Below are positions 1-7,163 of a stretch of DNA of 64,000 nt, piece after piece (the first letter of the stretch is position 1; every line of letters starts with the position of its first letter). The notes under the pieces were generated by a model. That model made no database searches and was not told the origin of the DNA. It saw nothing but the letters and a program-made list of their open reading frames with translations. Both the position numbers and the translations under genes were made by a program. Source of the DNA: Lachnospiraceae bacterium (GTDB taxonomy: Bacteria; Bacillota; Clostridia; Lachnospirales; Lachnospiraceae); contig JAQXJP010000003.1 in the NCBI GenBank assembly GCA_029008875.1, positions 70,710-134,709 of the forward strand, in the 5' to 3' direction.

Positions 1-9
1 GTCTGTTTG

Positions 10-38
10 TTGAAACGTTTTTGGCTATGTATTATACT
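10..38 (+). promoter_or_regulatory. Candidate sigma-A promoter for the AraC-family gene
   Basis: TTGAAA at 10-15 and TATACT at 33-38 are separated by 17 nt. The predicted start near 45 gives a leader of about 95 nt before the ATG at 139. Confidence 0.45.
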
Positions 39-138
39 GCTATTATAGGGCGCAGAAAAAGGAAATTCTTGCAATATATTTTCATTGTATAACACAAAAC
101 TGCTCTTTTTATAATTTCCATTATTTGAGGATGAGGTT

Positions 139-1023
139 ATGAAAAAATTACATTCGTTGGCTTTGGAACAAAAAGAGGATGCAAAGCACGGAGAAGCTTT
201 TTTTCCGGTGCAAAAATACATAACCAGATTAACGCCGGATTATCCCGTGGTGACCACGCATTGGCACGAGGAAGCGGAATTGACCATGATTACCAAGGGG
301 AGTTGCCTCTACCAGATTGACTTGGTGGACTACGAGGTGAAGGAGGGGGATATATTGTTTGTTCCGCCTTTGTTTCTCCATTCCATTTCACTGGGGACCG
401 GTGAGGAGGTGCTTTCCGAAACCTACGTGTTTCATCTGAATTATCTGGGCGGAAATTCCACTGATATCTGTTCCACAAGATATCTGGTTCCTATGATGAA
501 CCAGGAATTTTCCATGCCCTGCCTGATCACGCCAGAGCACCCTGCGTATGCTTCCCTGCGCAAAGTGTTTTGCCAGATTGGCTCCCTGTATGATGAAGCC
601 GTTGTGGGGTATGAACTTGTCATTAAGGCTTTGCTGTTGCAGGCGGTATTCCTATTGCTGCAGTACAGTGAGAAAACCACTTCCCCCGACACGGGAACGC
701 CCTCCGACAAGTTGAAAAATGTGCTGGATTACATCGAACTTCACTATCCGGAGCCGATTCCCATTTCCGCGCTGGCGAAGCTGTGCTATTTTAGCGATTA
801 CCACTTTATGCGTTTTTTTAAAAAGCACATGAACATGACCTGCGTGGAATACATTAACAATTTGCGGCTGGAAAAAGCGGTGGAACTCTTTGAGCAGGGG
901 AACACCTCCATCCTGGATGTGTCCCTGTCGGTGGGATTCCACAACCTTTCCTATTTTCACAGGGCGTTCCGGAAAAAATATCATATGACACCGCTCTCTT
1001 TCATCAAGGAGCTTGGGAAGTAG
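139..1023 (+). CDS. AraC-family transcriptional regulator with cupin sensor domain
   Basis: A 294-aa protein. The first half holds a cupin-like fold (HWHEEAELTMITKG near residue 41 and a GDILFVPP turn), which in this family usually senses a small molecule such as a sugar. The last 100 residues are a standard double helix-turn-helix of the AraC/XylS class (LAKLCYFSDYHFMRFFKKH and SVGFHNLSYFHRAFRKK). The start follows an AGGATGAGG stretch. No sugar catabolic gene lies next to it, so the ligand and targets cannot be inferred. A REP-like repeat begins at its stop codon. Confidence 0.9.
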   Translation: MKKLHSLALEQKEDAKHGEAFFPVQKYITRLTPDYPVVTTHWHEEAELTMITKGSCLYQIDLVDYEVKEGDILFVPPLFLHSISLGTGEEVLSETYVFHLNYLGGNSTDICSTRYLVPMMNQEFSMPCLITPEHPAYASLRKVFCQIGSLYDEAVVGYELVIKALLLQAVFLLLQYSEKTTSPDTGTPSDKLKNVLDYIELHYPEPIPISALAKLCYFSDYHFMRFFKKHMNMTCVEYINNLRLEKAVELFEQGNTSILDVSLSVGFHNLSYFHRAFRKKYHMTPLSFIKELGK

Positions 1024-1077
1024 GGACGGTCCCCCCCGAGCCAAAGGGCGATGGCCGTGACAAGAGGAACGTCCCTA
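1021..1077. repeat. REP/MITE-like inverted-repeat element, copy 1
   Basis: 57 bp bounded by TAGGGACG (1021-1028) and its exact inverse CGTCCCTA (1070-1077). The inner sequence, including AAAGGGCGATGG, recurs in the element at 3112-3165. It starts on the stop codon of the AraC gene. No transposase is near, so it is a non-autonomous repeat. Confidence 0.75.
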
Positions 1078-1179
1078 TAAACATTTTGCTATGAGGTGCC
1101 GATAGAACAGATAGACAATATTTTTTCATAGTATGCATGGTCGAAAAGGATTTCGGCCGATACCGGAAAGGAGTCCAAT

Positions 1180-2361
1180 ATGAAAATTACAAACAGTTCT
1201 ATCACTATGGCATCTGCGCATCAGGAGTCTTTCTTCGCATACAAGGAATCCATGACTATGGAGGCGGCCAAGAGCAAGGATGCGGCAGGAACAATTCTTA
1301 CATTATCATCACAGGGGGTAGGAAAAACCCTCAAAGAATCCATGACAGAGTACCAAAAGAATCAGGAAGAGCAGGCAAAAAGGCGGCAGCAGGAGAACGC
1401 TGCGCGCTCCGTGGAGCAGATGGCAGAGCATATGAAAACTGCCAACACAGACAATCAGTTTGAGATGTCGGATGAGTACGATATCAAGATCAAAATGCTG
1501 CGCCGGATGCTGGCGGCTCTGCGGGGCGAGAAGGTCCCGGAGGATTGCAAGATGAAGCCCACAAGGGAACACGGAGTTTTGGATTTAAGGTCGGCCGGGT
1601 ACAGACGGATGGAGGAGATTTCCCTCCGGTTTCAAACTGGTACGGCGGTGAGCCTGGGGACCATGGAGAGAGGTACCACCGGTGTGGGAACAACATGGCA
1701 GAGAATTACCGCCACCTCCGGGTTTGCAACGGAGACGGAGAGCACCACCTTCGCTTCCGCCGGAATCGTGAAGACCGCGGATGGCAGAAGCATTGATTTT
1801 AATATCGAAGTATCCATGTCCAGGGCATTTATGAGTCGGATTGATACGCTTGAGGTTCAGGAATACATTAAGACGGACCCGCTCATGATCAATCTGGATA
1901 CCAATATTGGTTCCGTGAGCGACCAGAAATTTTTCTTTGATTTGGATTCCGACGGTCGGGAGGAGGAGATTTCCTTCGCGGGAAAAGGCTCCGGATTCTT
2001 GGCGCTGGATGAGAATGGCGACGGGAAAATCAATGATGGTTCGGAATTATTCGGGACAAAGAGCGGAGACGGATTCCGGGATTTGGCTGCCTACGACGAG
2101 GATAAAAACGGGTGGATCGATGAGAACGACAGTGTTTTTTCCAAGCTGAAGGTGTGGACAAAGGACGAAAATGGCAACGATTATTTGATGGATCTCAAGA
2201 AAGCGGATGTCGGTGCCATCTATCTGGGAAATGCGGACACCCAGTTTTCCCTGAAAGATGAGGAAAATCACCTGAACGGCGAGATTAAAAAGACGGGGAT
2301 TTACTTGAGGGAGAGCACCGGCGCAGTGGGAACCCTCAATCATGTGGACCTTGTGCTTTAG
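1180..2361 (+). CDS. Hypothetical protein with EF-hand-like calcium-binding loops
   Basis: A 393-aa protein of unknown function with a good ribosome binding site (AAAGGAG) before the ATG. The N-terminal third is polar and predicted helical, rich in Lys/Gln/Glu. Residues about 250-330 carry Asp-rich loops of the DxDxDG kind: FDLDSDGREEE, LDENGDGKINDG and YDEDKNGWIDEND. Such loops bind Ca2+ in dockerins, EF-hands and some cell-surface proteins. No signal peptide or membrane segment is visible, so location is unclear. It stands alone between two REP-like repeats and immediately precedes the polyphosphate kinase remnant. The calcium call rests on the motifs; no role is claimed. Confidence 0.75.
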   Translation: MKITNSSITMASAHQESFFAYKESMTMEAAKSKDAAGTILTLSSQGVGKTLKESMTEYQKNQEEQAKRRQQENAARSVEQMAEHMKTANTDNQFEMSDEYDIKIKMLRRMLAALRGEKVPEDCKMKPTREHGVLDLRSAGYRRMEEISLRFQTGTAVSLGTMERGTTGVGTTWQRITATSGFATETESTTFASAGIVKTADGRSIDFNIEVSMSRAFMSRIDTLEVQEYIKTDPLMINLDTNIGSVSDQKFFFDLDSDGREEEISFAGKGSGFLALDENGDGKINDGSELFGTKSGDGFRDLAAYDEDKNGWIDENDSVFSKLKVWTKDENGNDYLMDLKKADVGAIYLGNADTQFSLKDEENHLNGEIKKTGIYLRESTGAVGTLNHVDLVL

Positions 2362-2399
2362 AAACTGCTGCTCTTTTAGATGGATTTTACATAAAACGG

Positions 2400-3110
2400 T
2401 AAGTAGAAACTCTGCCGCGATTGACACCAGAGCCAATGTTATGGGGCAGATTGAGAAGAAGGATGTCTTGTTATCCTATCCCTTTGAGTCCATGAAACCG
2501 TTTATCCGATTGTTGGAGGAGGCGGCAGAGGATGACCGGGTTGTCTCCATCAAGATGACACTCTACCGGGTTGCGGAGCGGAGCAAAATCATCGATGCCT
2601 TGGTGGAGGCAGCGGAAAACGGAAAAGAAGTAGTGGTTCTTGTGGAACTGCGGGCCAGATTTGACGAGGGCAGACAAGGTGTTGATTAACAAATTGATAG
2701 AAGCCAGCCAGGCGAAAGTGAAAATCGATCTGATTGTCCGCGGAATCTGCTGCCTGCGCCCGAAGGTGGAGGGATTGACAGATAATATTAATGTCATAAG
2801 TATTGTGGGCAGATTTCTTGAGCATTCCAGAATCTATATTTTCGGGCCTGTCTCAAGGCAAAAAATATACATTGCTTCTGCAGATTTCATGACCCGCAAC
2901 ACGGTGAGAAGAGTGGAAGTGGCAGCGCCAATCTATGACAGGTCGATTCAAAAGAGAATTCGTGAAATGTTCCGCGTGATGCTGCAGGACGACGAAAAAG
3001 GCAAGGAGCAGGATTCCGAGGGCATATATCACAGCCGCAGCATCAACGAGGCTCCCGTCGACTCGCAGGAATATTTCTATGAGCAGGCTTACGCAAACAC
3101 AAGGGAATAA
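2400..3110 (+). pseudogene. ppk1: Polyphosphate kinase (PPK1) remnant, truncated and internally deleted
   Basis: Two pieces of the C-terminal half of PPK1 lie in different frames. The first (to about 2670) reads LLSYPFESMKPFIRLL through VVVLVELRARFDE. The second resumes at about 2671 with DKVLINKLIEAS and runs through SRIYIFGPVSRQKIYIASAD to the natural C-terminus at 3110. Intact PPK1 has roughly 110 residues between these points, including the autophosphorylated His in a KVHSK-type motif; they are absent. The N-terminal half of the enzyme (some 300 residues or more) is also missing, the sequence being cut just after the preceding gene's stop. The product cannot be a functional kinase. A REP-like element abuts its 3' end. 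Confidence 0.88.
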
Positions 3111-3111
3111 G

Positions 3112-3165
3112 TAGGGACAGTCCCCGTGCCAAAGGGCGATGGTCGTGCCAAAAGGAACGTCCCTA
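3112..3165. repeat. REP/MITE-like inverted-repeat element, copy 2
   Basis: 54 bp from TAGGGAC to CGTCCCTA, in the same orientation as the copy at 1021-1077 and sharing most of its interior (CCAAAGGGCGATGG, AGGAACGTCCCTA). It ends one base before the -35 box of the blaI promoter. Confidence 0.75.
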
Positions 3166-3207
3166 TTGACAAAATGGTTTATTTGGAGTAGACTAAAGAT
3201 AGGTCTA
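3166..3207 (+). promoter_or_regulatory. blaI promoter with overlapping operator dyad
   Basis: TTGACA (3166-3171), 17-nt spacer, TAGACT (3189-3194). The inverted repeat TAGAC (3189-3193) / GTCTA (3203-3207) covers the -10 box and the predicted start, where a BlaI-type repressor would block polymerase. The dyad is seen directly; the link to BlaI is inferred. Confidence 0.65.
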
Positions 3208-3246
3208 TTCCGGATAAACCATATTTTTTTGAAAGGAGACATTATT

Positions 3247-3609
3247 ATGGAGATAGAATTAGGAGAAGTTCAGGAGCAGTTTGCGGACATTATTTGGGAG
3301 AAGGAGCCGGTTGCTTCCGGGGAATTGGTGAAGATTGCAGAGGCGCAATTGGGATGGAAAAAATCCACAACCTACACCGTCCTTCGGAAGCTGTGTGAAA
3401 AAGGGTTATTTCAAAATGTGGACGGAGTGGTGACTTCCATCGTTTCCAAGAGCGAGTTTGCGGGGGAAAAAAGCCACAAGTTCGTGAACGATAATTTTGC
3501 GGGCTCGCTTCCGTCATTCATTGCAGCCTTTGCAGCAGGGAAGAAGCTTACGAAAAAAGAGGTGGATGAGATTCAAAAAATGATTGATGAATTTCGGGAG
3601 GAGGCGTGA
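3247..3609 (+). CDS. blaI: BlaI/MecI/CopY-family transcriptional repressor
   Basis: A 120-aa winged-helix protein. The ATG at 3247 follows GAAAGGAG; an upstream in-frame ATG at 3139 lies inside the repeat element and before the promoter, so it is rejected. The motif TTYTVLRKLCEKGL in the recognition helix region is typical of the family, and the C-terminal dimerisation helices end in EIQKMIDEF. Such repressors leave DNA when cleaved by the partner membrane peptidase, encoded three bases downstream. It probably represses its own promoter through the dyad at 3189-3207. Confidence 0.92.
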   Translation: MEIELGEVQEQFADIIWEKEPVASGELVKIAEAQLGWKKSTTYTVLRKLCEKGLFQNVDGVVTSIVSKSEFAGEKSHKFVNDNFAGSLPSFIAAFAAGKKLTKKEVDEIQKMIDEFREEA

Positions 3610-3612
3610 TTT

Positions 3613-5352
3613 ATGAATGAAGTATTCATTGGGGTCTTAAATAGCGCCCTGGTTTCCGGCTTTCTCATTCTGGCGGTAATCCTGGCGAGATTCCTCATAA
3701 AAAAGGCACCCAAATGGATTTCCTGTGCCCTGTGGGGGCTTGTGGCAATCAAGCTGATGCTTCCGATTCGGGTGGAGAGTATTTTTAGTTTGGTGCCAAG
3801 TTCTAAGCCGATTCCCAGTGATATCGAATATTCCGCGGCACCGCAGATTGACACGGGGATTCGCGCAATCAACCAGGCGGTGAACCCTGTGTTGATGGAC
3901 AGCTATGCCCCGCGCCTGGAATACTCTGTGAATCCTCTTCAGGTTGTAATTTCTGTGTGCGCAAAAATATGGATTGTGGGGATGGCCATTCTGTTTTTCT
4001 ATCTGCTGATTTCCTATCTGGCCATGCAAAAAAAGGTGGCGGCGTCAGAAAAAATCCAGGACAATATATATGTGTGTGACCGGGTGGAAAATCCGTTTAT
4101 ACTGGGAATCCTCAAACCGGGAATTTATCTTCCGTCCGGGCTTTCCACAGATGCGGAGGAGTGCATTTTGGAGCATGAGAAAACCCATCTTAAGAGGAGG
4201 GATTATCTGTGGAAACCTCTGGGGTTTCTCATTTTGACAGTGTACTGGTTTGACCCGCTTTGCTGGGTTGCATATCTGCTTTTTTGCAAGGATATGGAGC
4301 TTGCCTGTGATGAGAGAGTGACTCGGGATAAGGACAAAAAATGGAAGGCGACCTACTGTCAGGCACTTCTCGATTGCAGCGCACAGAGAAAAATGGTTGC
4401 GGCCTGTCCGGTGGCCTTTGGCGAGGTGAGCGTAAAGGAGCGTATCAAATCCATTTTAAATTACAAAAAACCGGCGTTTTGGATGATCCTGTTGGCAATC
4501 GTCATCGGCGCAATCACAGGGATCTGTTTTTCCACCAGCCCGATTTCTGACCATTCGGGTACCGTGATAGAATTGAAAAATCCGGGTGACGAATCCCGGG
4601 GGGCTGCGGAAGATGCCGCGGTCTTGGAAAAATGGGATGATGAGGCGGCAAATGCTGCCCAAGAGTGGGCGCAGGCGATTGTCCAGGGAGATGGCCGGAC
4701 CATCCGGTCCATGGCAACGCAAGAGGTGATTCAGGACTTTGAAAACCGGGAACTCTTCATTGAGAACGGGGAGGATATTTACTTTAGTTTTGGATCCAGC
4801 CCCATGCTGTATTGGGGAGAGGAAGTAACGCCCTATATCATTGCAAGCCAGGATGCGGAAAGCCGCACGGTTGACATTCTGTATTATGTGTGGACCTCCG
4901 ACCCCCACGTCACTGTCTGGCGGGAACAGATTACCTATACATGGGAGGGTTCCAAGTTCTTGGTTTGTGGAGAGTCCATGGTGACCTACGACCGGATTGC
5001 TTCTGCCGTGGAATTTTTCCAGGCATATCCGATTGCACTGCAGGGCAGCCTGATGGATTACTATGAAGGAAACGGCTTTGGAACTGCGTTAAACGAGCAT
5101 GCAGTATTGGCAAGCAGTGGGGCGTATCTGGAACTTTTCGATCCGCAGACGGCGGCGCTGTCTCTGCTCAACATCGCAAAAGATGCGGGAATTGACACAG
5201 AGAAGGTAACCTATGGGGACTCCGATGTATGTACCGTGATCTTGCATTTTCCTGATGGGGATGTGGAAGTGGAGATGATTCATCCATATGAAAGTGTGGG
5301 GATATGGGTTCCCTGTAATATCCCAAAGGAGGAAAACAGATGGCAGAGATAA
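3613..5352 (+). CDS. blaR1: BlaR1-type M56 membrane metallopeptidase with unusual sensor domain
   Basis: A 579-aa membrane protein. Transmembrane segments lie near residues 9-29, 36-55, 110-135, 202-222 and 285-310. The zinc site HEKTH (188-192) and the ELACDE segment (229-234) are the M56 signature. In BlaR1/MecR1 the C-terminal extracellular part is a penicillin-binding domain; here the roughly 265 residues after the last membrane segment show no SxxK or KTG and instead resemble two alpha/beta lipoprotein-like modules. The inducer may therefore not be a beta-lactam. It forms an operon with blaI (3-nt gap) and overlaps the next gene by 13 nt. Confidence 0.88.
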   Translation: MNEVFIGVLNSALVSGFLILAVILARFLIKKAPKWISCALWGLVAIKLMLPIRVESIFSLVPSSKPIPSDIEYSAAPQIDTGIRAINQAVNPVLMDSYAPRLEYSVNPLQVVISVCAKIWIVGMAILFFYLLISYLAMQKKVAASEKIQDNIYVCDRVENPFILGILKPGIYLPSGLSTDAEECILEHEKTHLKRRDYLWKPLGFLILTVYWFDPLCWVAYLLFCKDMELACDERVTRDKDKKWKATYCQALLDCSAQRKMVAACPVAFGEVSVKERIKSILNYKKPAFWMILLAIVIGAITGICFSTSPISDHSGTVIELKNPGDESRGAAEDAAVLEKWDDEAANAAQEWAQAIVQGDGRTIRSMATQEVIQDFENRELFIENGEDIYFSFGSSPMLYWGEEVTPYIIASQDAESRTVDILYYVWTSDPHVTVWREQITYTWEGSKFLVCGESMVTYDRIASAVEFFQAYPIALQGSLMDYYEGNGFGTALNEHAVLASSGAYLELFDPQTAALSLLNIAKDAGIDTEKVTYGDSDVCTVILHFPDGDVEVEMIHPYESVGIWVPCNIPKEENRWQR

Positions 5353-6308
5353 GATGGGCAGTTTTGGGAACCGGAGTGATTGCAAACGAGATGGCCGTGG
5401 CCCTTGCGAAAAACGGGAGAAAAATCAGTGCGGTGGGAAACCGAACCTATGAAAAGGGGGTGGCTTTCGCACAAAAGTATGGGATTGAAAAAGTGTATGA
5501 CGATTTTCATGAGATGTTCACAGATCCGGATATTGATGTCATCTACATTACGACACCTCACAACACCCACAAGCAATATATGATGGAGGCACTGGCAGGT
5601 GGCAAGCATCTTCTTGTGGAAAAATCCATCACGCTAAACAGCGATGAGTTGGATGAGGTAAAGGCACTGGCAGAGGAAAAGAATTTGATTGTTGCGGAGG
5701 CCATGACCATTTTCCATATGCCCATCTACCGAACATTGAATGAAATTTTGGCATCCGGCAAATTAGGAAAAGTGAATCTGATTACCGCAAACTTCGGAAG
5801 CTATAAGGAATACGATATGAAGAACCGCTTCTTCAATCGCAACCTAGCCGGTGGAGCCATGCTAGACATCGGAGTGTATGCCCTGTCCTTTATCCGCTGG
5901 TTCTTTGCATCCAAGCCGGAGATTGTGGCATCCCAGTATCTTCCGGCTCCCACAGGAGTGGATGAATCCTCTGTGATTCTGTTGAAAAACAAGGAGGGGC
6001 AGATGGCTACGGTAGCCTTAAGTCTCCATTCGAAGCAGCCAAAGAGGGGAATGGTCTCCTGCGAAAAGGGATTTATTGAAATCATGGAGTATCCCAGGGC
6101 GTGGGAGGCAAAGATAGCCTACGTGGACGGAACGGAAGAACTGGTGGAAACCGGAGCTCATGAGGGCGCTTTGCTCTATGAATTGTTGGATATGGAGGAC
6201 GCCGTGCGGGGAAATTCCGAACATATCTATGCAGAATACACGAAGGATGTCATGGATTTGATGACAGCCCTCCGCAGGGAATGGGGAATTGTCTATCCGG
6301 AGGAATAA
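5340..6308 (+). CDS. Gfo/Idh/MocA-family NAD(P)-dependent oxidoreductase
   Basis: A 322-aa protein. The N-terminal Rossmann motif is LGTGVIANEMAVAL (residues 9-22). The usual EKP of the family is EKS here (LLVEKSITLNSDE, about residue 97). The C-terminal domain has GGAMLDIGVYAL. Members oxidise or epimerise sugars and related compounds; the substrate cannot be told. Translation starts inside blaR1 with AAAGGAGG ahead of the ATG, so it is co-expressed with the blaI-blaR1 pair, suggesting that the sensor may respond to a metabolite or cell-envelope sugar. Confidence 0.9.
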   Translation: MAEIRWAVLGTGVIANEMAVALAKNGRKISAVGNRTYEKGVAFAQKYGIEKVYDDFHEMFTDPDIDVIYITTPHNTHKQYMMEALAGGKHLLVEKSITLNSDELDEVKALAEEKNLIVAEAMTIFHMPIYRTLNEILASGKLGKVNLITANFGSYKEYDMKNRFFNRNLAGGAMLDIGVYALSFIRWFFASKPEIVASQYLPAPTGVDESSVILLKNKEGQMATVALSLHSKQPKRGMVSCEKGFIEIMEYPRAWEAKIAYVDGTEELVETGAHEGALLYELLDMEDAVRGNSEHIYAEYTKDVMDLMTALRREWGIVYPEE

Positions 6309-6312
6309 TTCG

Positions 6313-6396
6313 TTTGGGGACGTATCTTTTTCGCTCCGGGGACGTATCTTACGCGCGTAAGATACGTCCCCGGAGTGAAAAAGATACGTCCCCAAA
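6313..6396. repeat. 84-bp near-perfect palindrome of GGGGACGTATCTT modules
   Basis: A palindrome centred between 6354 and 6355 (ACGC/GCGT). The 42-nt arms pair throughout except for one G/T position, which still pairs as G-U in RNA. Each arm contains two GGGGACGTATCTT modules. No T-run follows, so it is not a simple intrinsic terminator, although it lies between two convergent genes and could act as a transcript end. The same module occurs inside the LtaS-like gene near 28.0 kb. Confidence 0.88.
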
Positions 6397-6401
6397 GTAA
6401 A

Positions 6402-6623
6402 TCACGGCAGCATTTTGCTATAGAAATGAAGGGAATCCAACAGAACCATAGCATCCAGAGATTTGCGTGCAGTGAGGAAAAATTCCAATTGGGATGTTTT
6501 CTTCTGGCGAATCATATGCTGGATATTATCCACAGAGTATGCCGTTATCATGTCTGCATTTGATTTGTTAAAATGTCTCGTAATGTATTGATGAATCGCT
6601 GTACATAAATCAAAGAAATTCAT
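6402..6623 (-). CDS. Small hypothetical protein (73 aa)
   Basis: An ORF on the minus strand with a strong AAGGAGGGAG ribosome binding site 7 nt before its ATG, which is the main reason to call it real. The product starts MNFFDLCTAIHQYITRHF, is predicted mainly helical and has no membrane segment or recognisable motif. It converges on the oxidoreductase gene across the 84-bp palindrome. Function unknown. Confidence 0.6.
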   Translation of the reverse strand: MNFFDLCTAIHQYITRHFNKSNADMITAYSVDNIQHMIRQKKTSQLEFFLTARKSLDAMVLLDSLHFYSKMLP

Positions 6624-6833
6624 AAAACTCCCTCCTTTCTTTTATTCCCTTGATAATAACACCTTTTTGTAAAAAATAAAGAGAAAAAATGTGAAGATTT
6701 CCTTAAAGTTGTGTGTAATGGCGGAAATTTCCGCATTTTTATTGGATTTTACAGTATGCAGAAAATACATTTTACAAAAGGTTGCTACCATATCCGGAAA
6801 AGAGAATATCAATGAAAAAGGAGATGTCGGCGA

Positions 6834-7060
6834 ATGAAAAAACTGGACGAAAAGAGGATGCAGCAGTTTCTGGTACAGGATGGAAAAAAGGGAAAAAAAT
6901 CTCTGGGATTATTTGATTACAGATATGGTATTTACTGTACCGGAGAGCATGGAAAAACAGGAGGCGCTGCAGCTGGCAATGAGGAGGGAGGAGAACCCGT
7001 ACCTTCCCATCGTTGTGCTGAGAAAGGAGCGTTTCGGTTCGGGATGTTTTCGAAAAAGAG
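6834..7060 (+). pseudogene. Frameshifted ORF remnant upstream of the flavodiiron gene
   Basis: An ATG with AAAGGAG in front begins a frame reading MKKLDEKRMQQFLVQDG. Across a run of A residues near 6885-6900 the plausible coding moves to another frame that reads NLWDYLITDMVFTVPESMEK and ends in PYLPIVVLRKER by about 7025. Beyond that no frame looks coding until the flavodiiron gene. This looks like the start of a lost gene; I do not recognise its family. It is not part of FprA, although one frame stays open into it. Confidence 0.45.
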
Positions 7061-7080
7061 GCTCAGATGCTCGACGTCCG

Positions 7081-7109
7081 TTGACTTTTCAACCGTGGGA
7101 TGCTATATT
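7081..7109 (+). promoter_or_regulatory. Promoter of the flavodiiron/redox genes (extended -10)
   Basis: TTGACT (7081-7086), 17-nt spacer, TGC-TATATT (7101-7109), a good extended -10 sigma-A promoter. The start is predicted near 7116, giving a leader of about 48 nt to the ATG at 7164. Confidence 0.7.
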
Positions 7110-7115
7110 GTGTTT

Positions 7116-7129
7116 ATGTCATGTGACAT
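7116..7129. promoter_or_regulatory. Candidate operator palindrome at the transcription start
   Basis: ATGTCA-TG-TGACAT, a perfect 6-bp dyad with a 2-bp centre, lies on the predicted start of the fprA transcript, where a bound protein would repress. The regulator is unknown; a redox-responsive factor or the DUF134 protein encoded downstream are candidates. Confidence 0.5.
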
Positions 7130-7163
7130 TAACTTGCAATCGTTTTTACAGGAGGATAACAAA

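Noticed and set aside
2342-2689. Separate functional short protein starting at 2342
   Set aside because: Its first codons lie in the tail of the preceding gene in another frame, and the remainder is clearly a broken PPK1 fragment.
6313-6396. The palindrome as a simple rho-independent terminator
   Set aside because: The stem is far longer than needed and no T-run follows on either strand; it matches a repeat family instead.
6834-7163. A 495-aa reading of the flavodiiron gene with a long N-terminal extension
   Set aside because: The extension lies before a good promoter and ribosome binding site, has no similarity to flavodiiron proteins and overlaps a frameshifted remnant. The ATG at 7164 fits the family.
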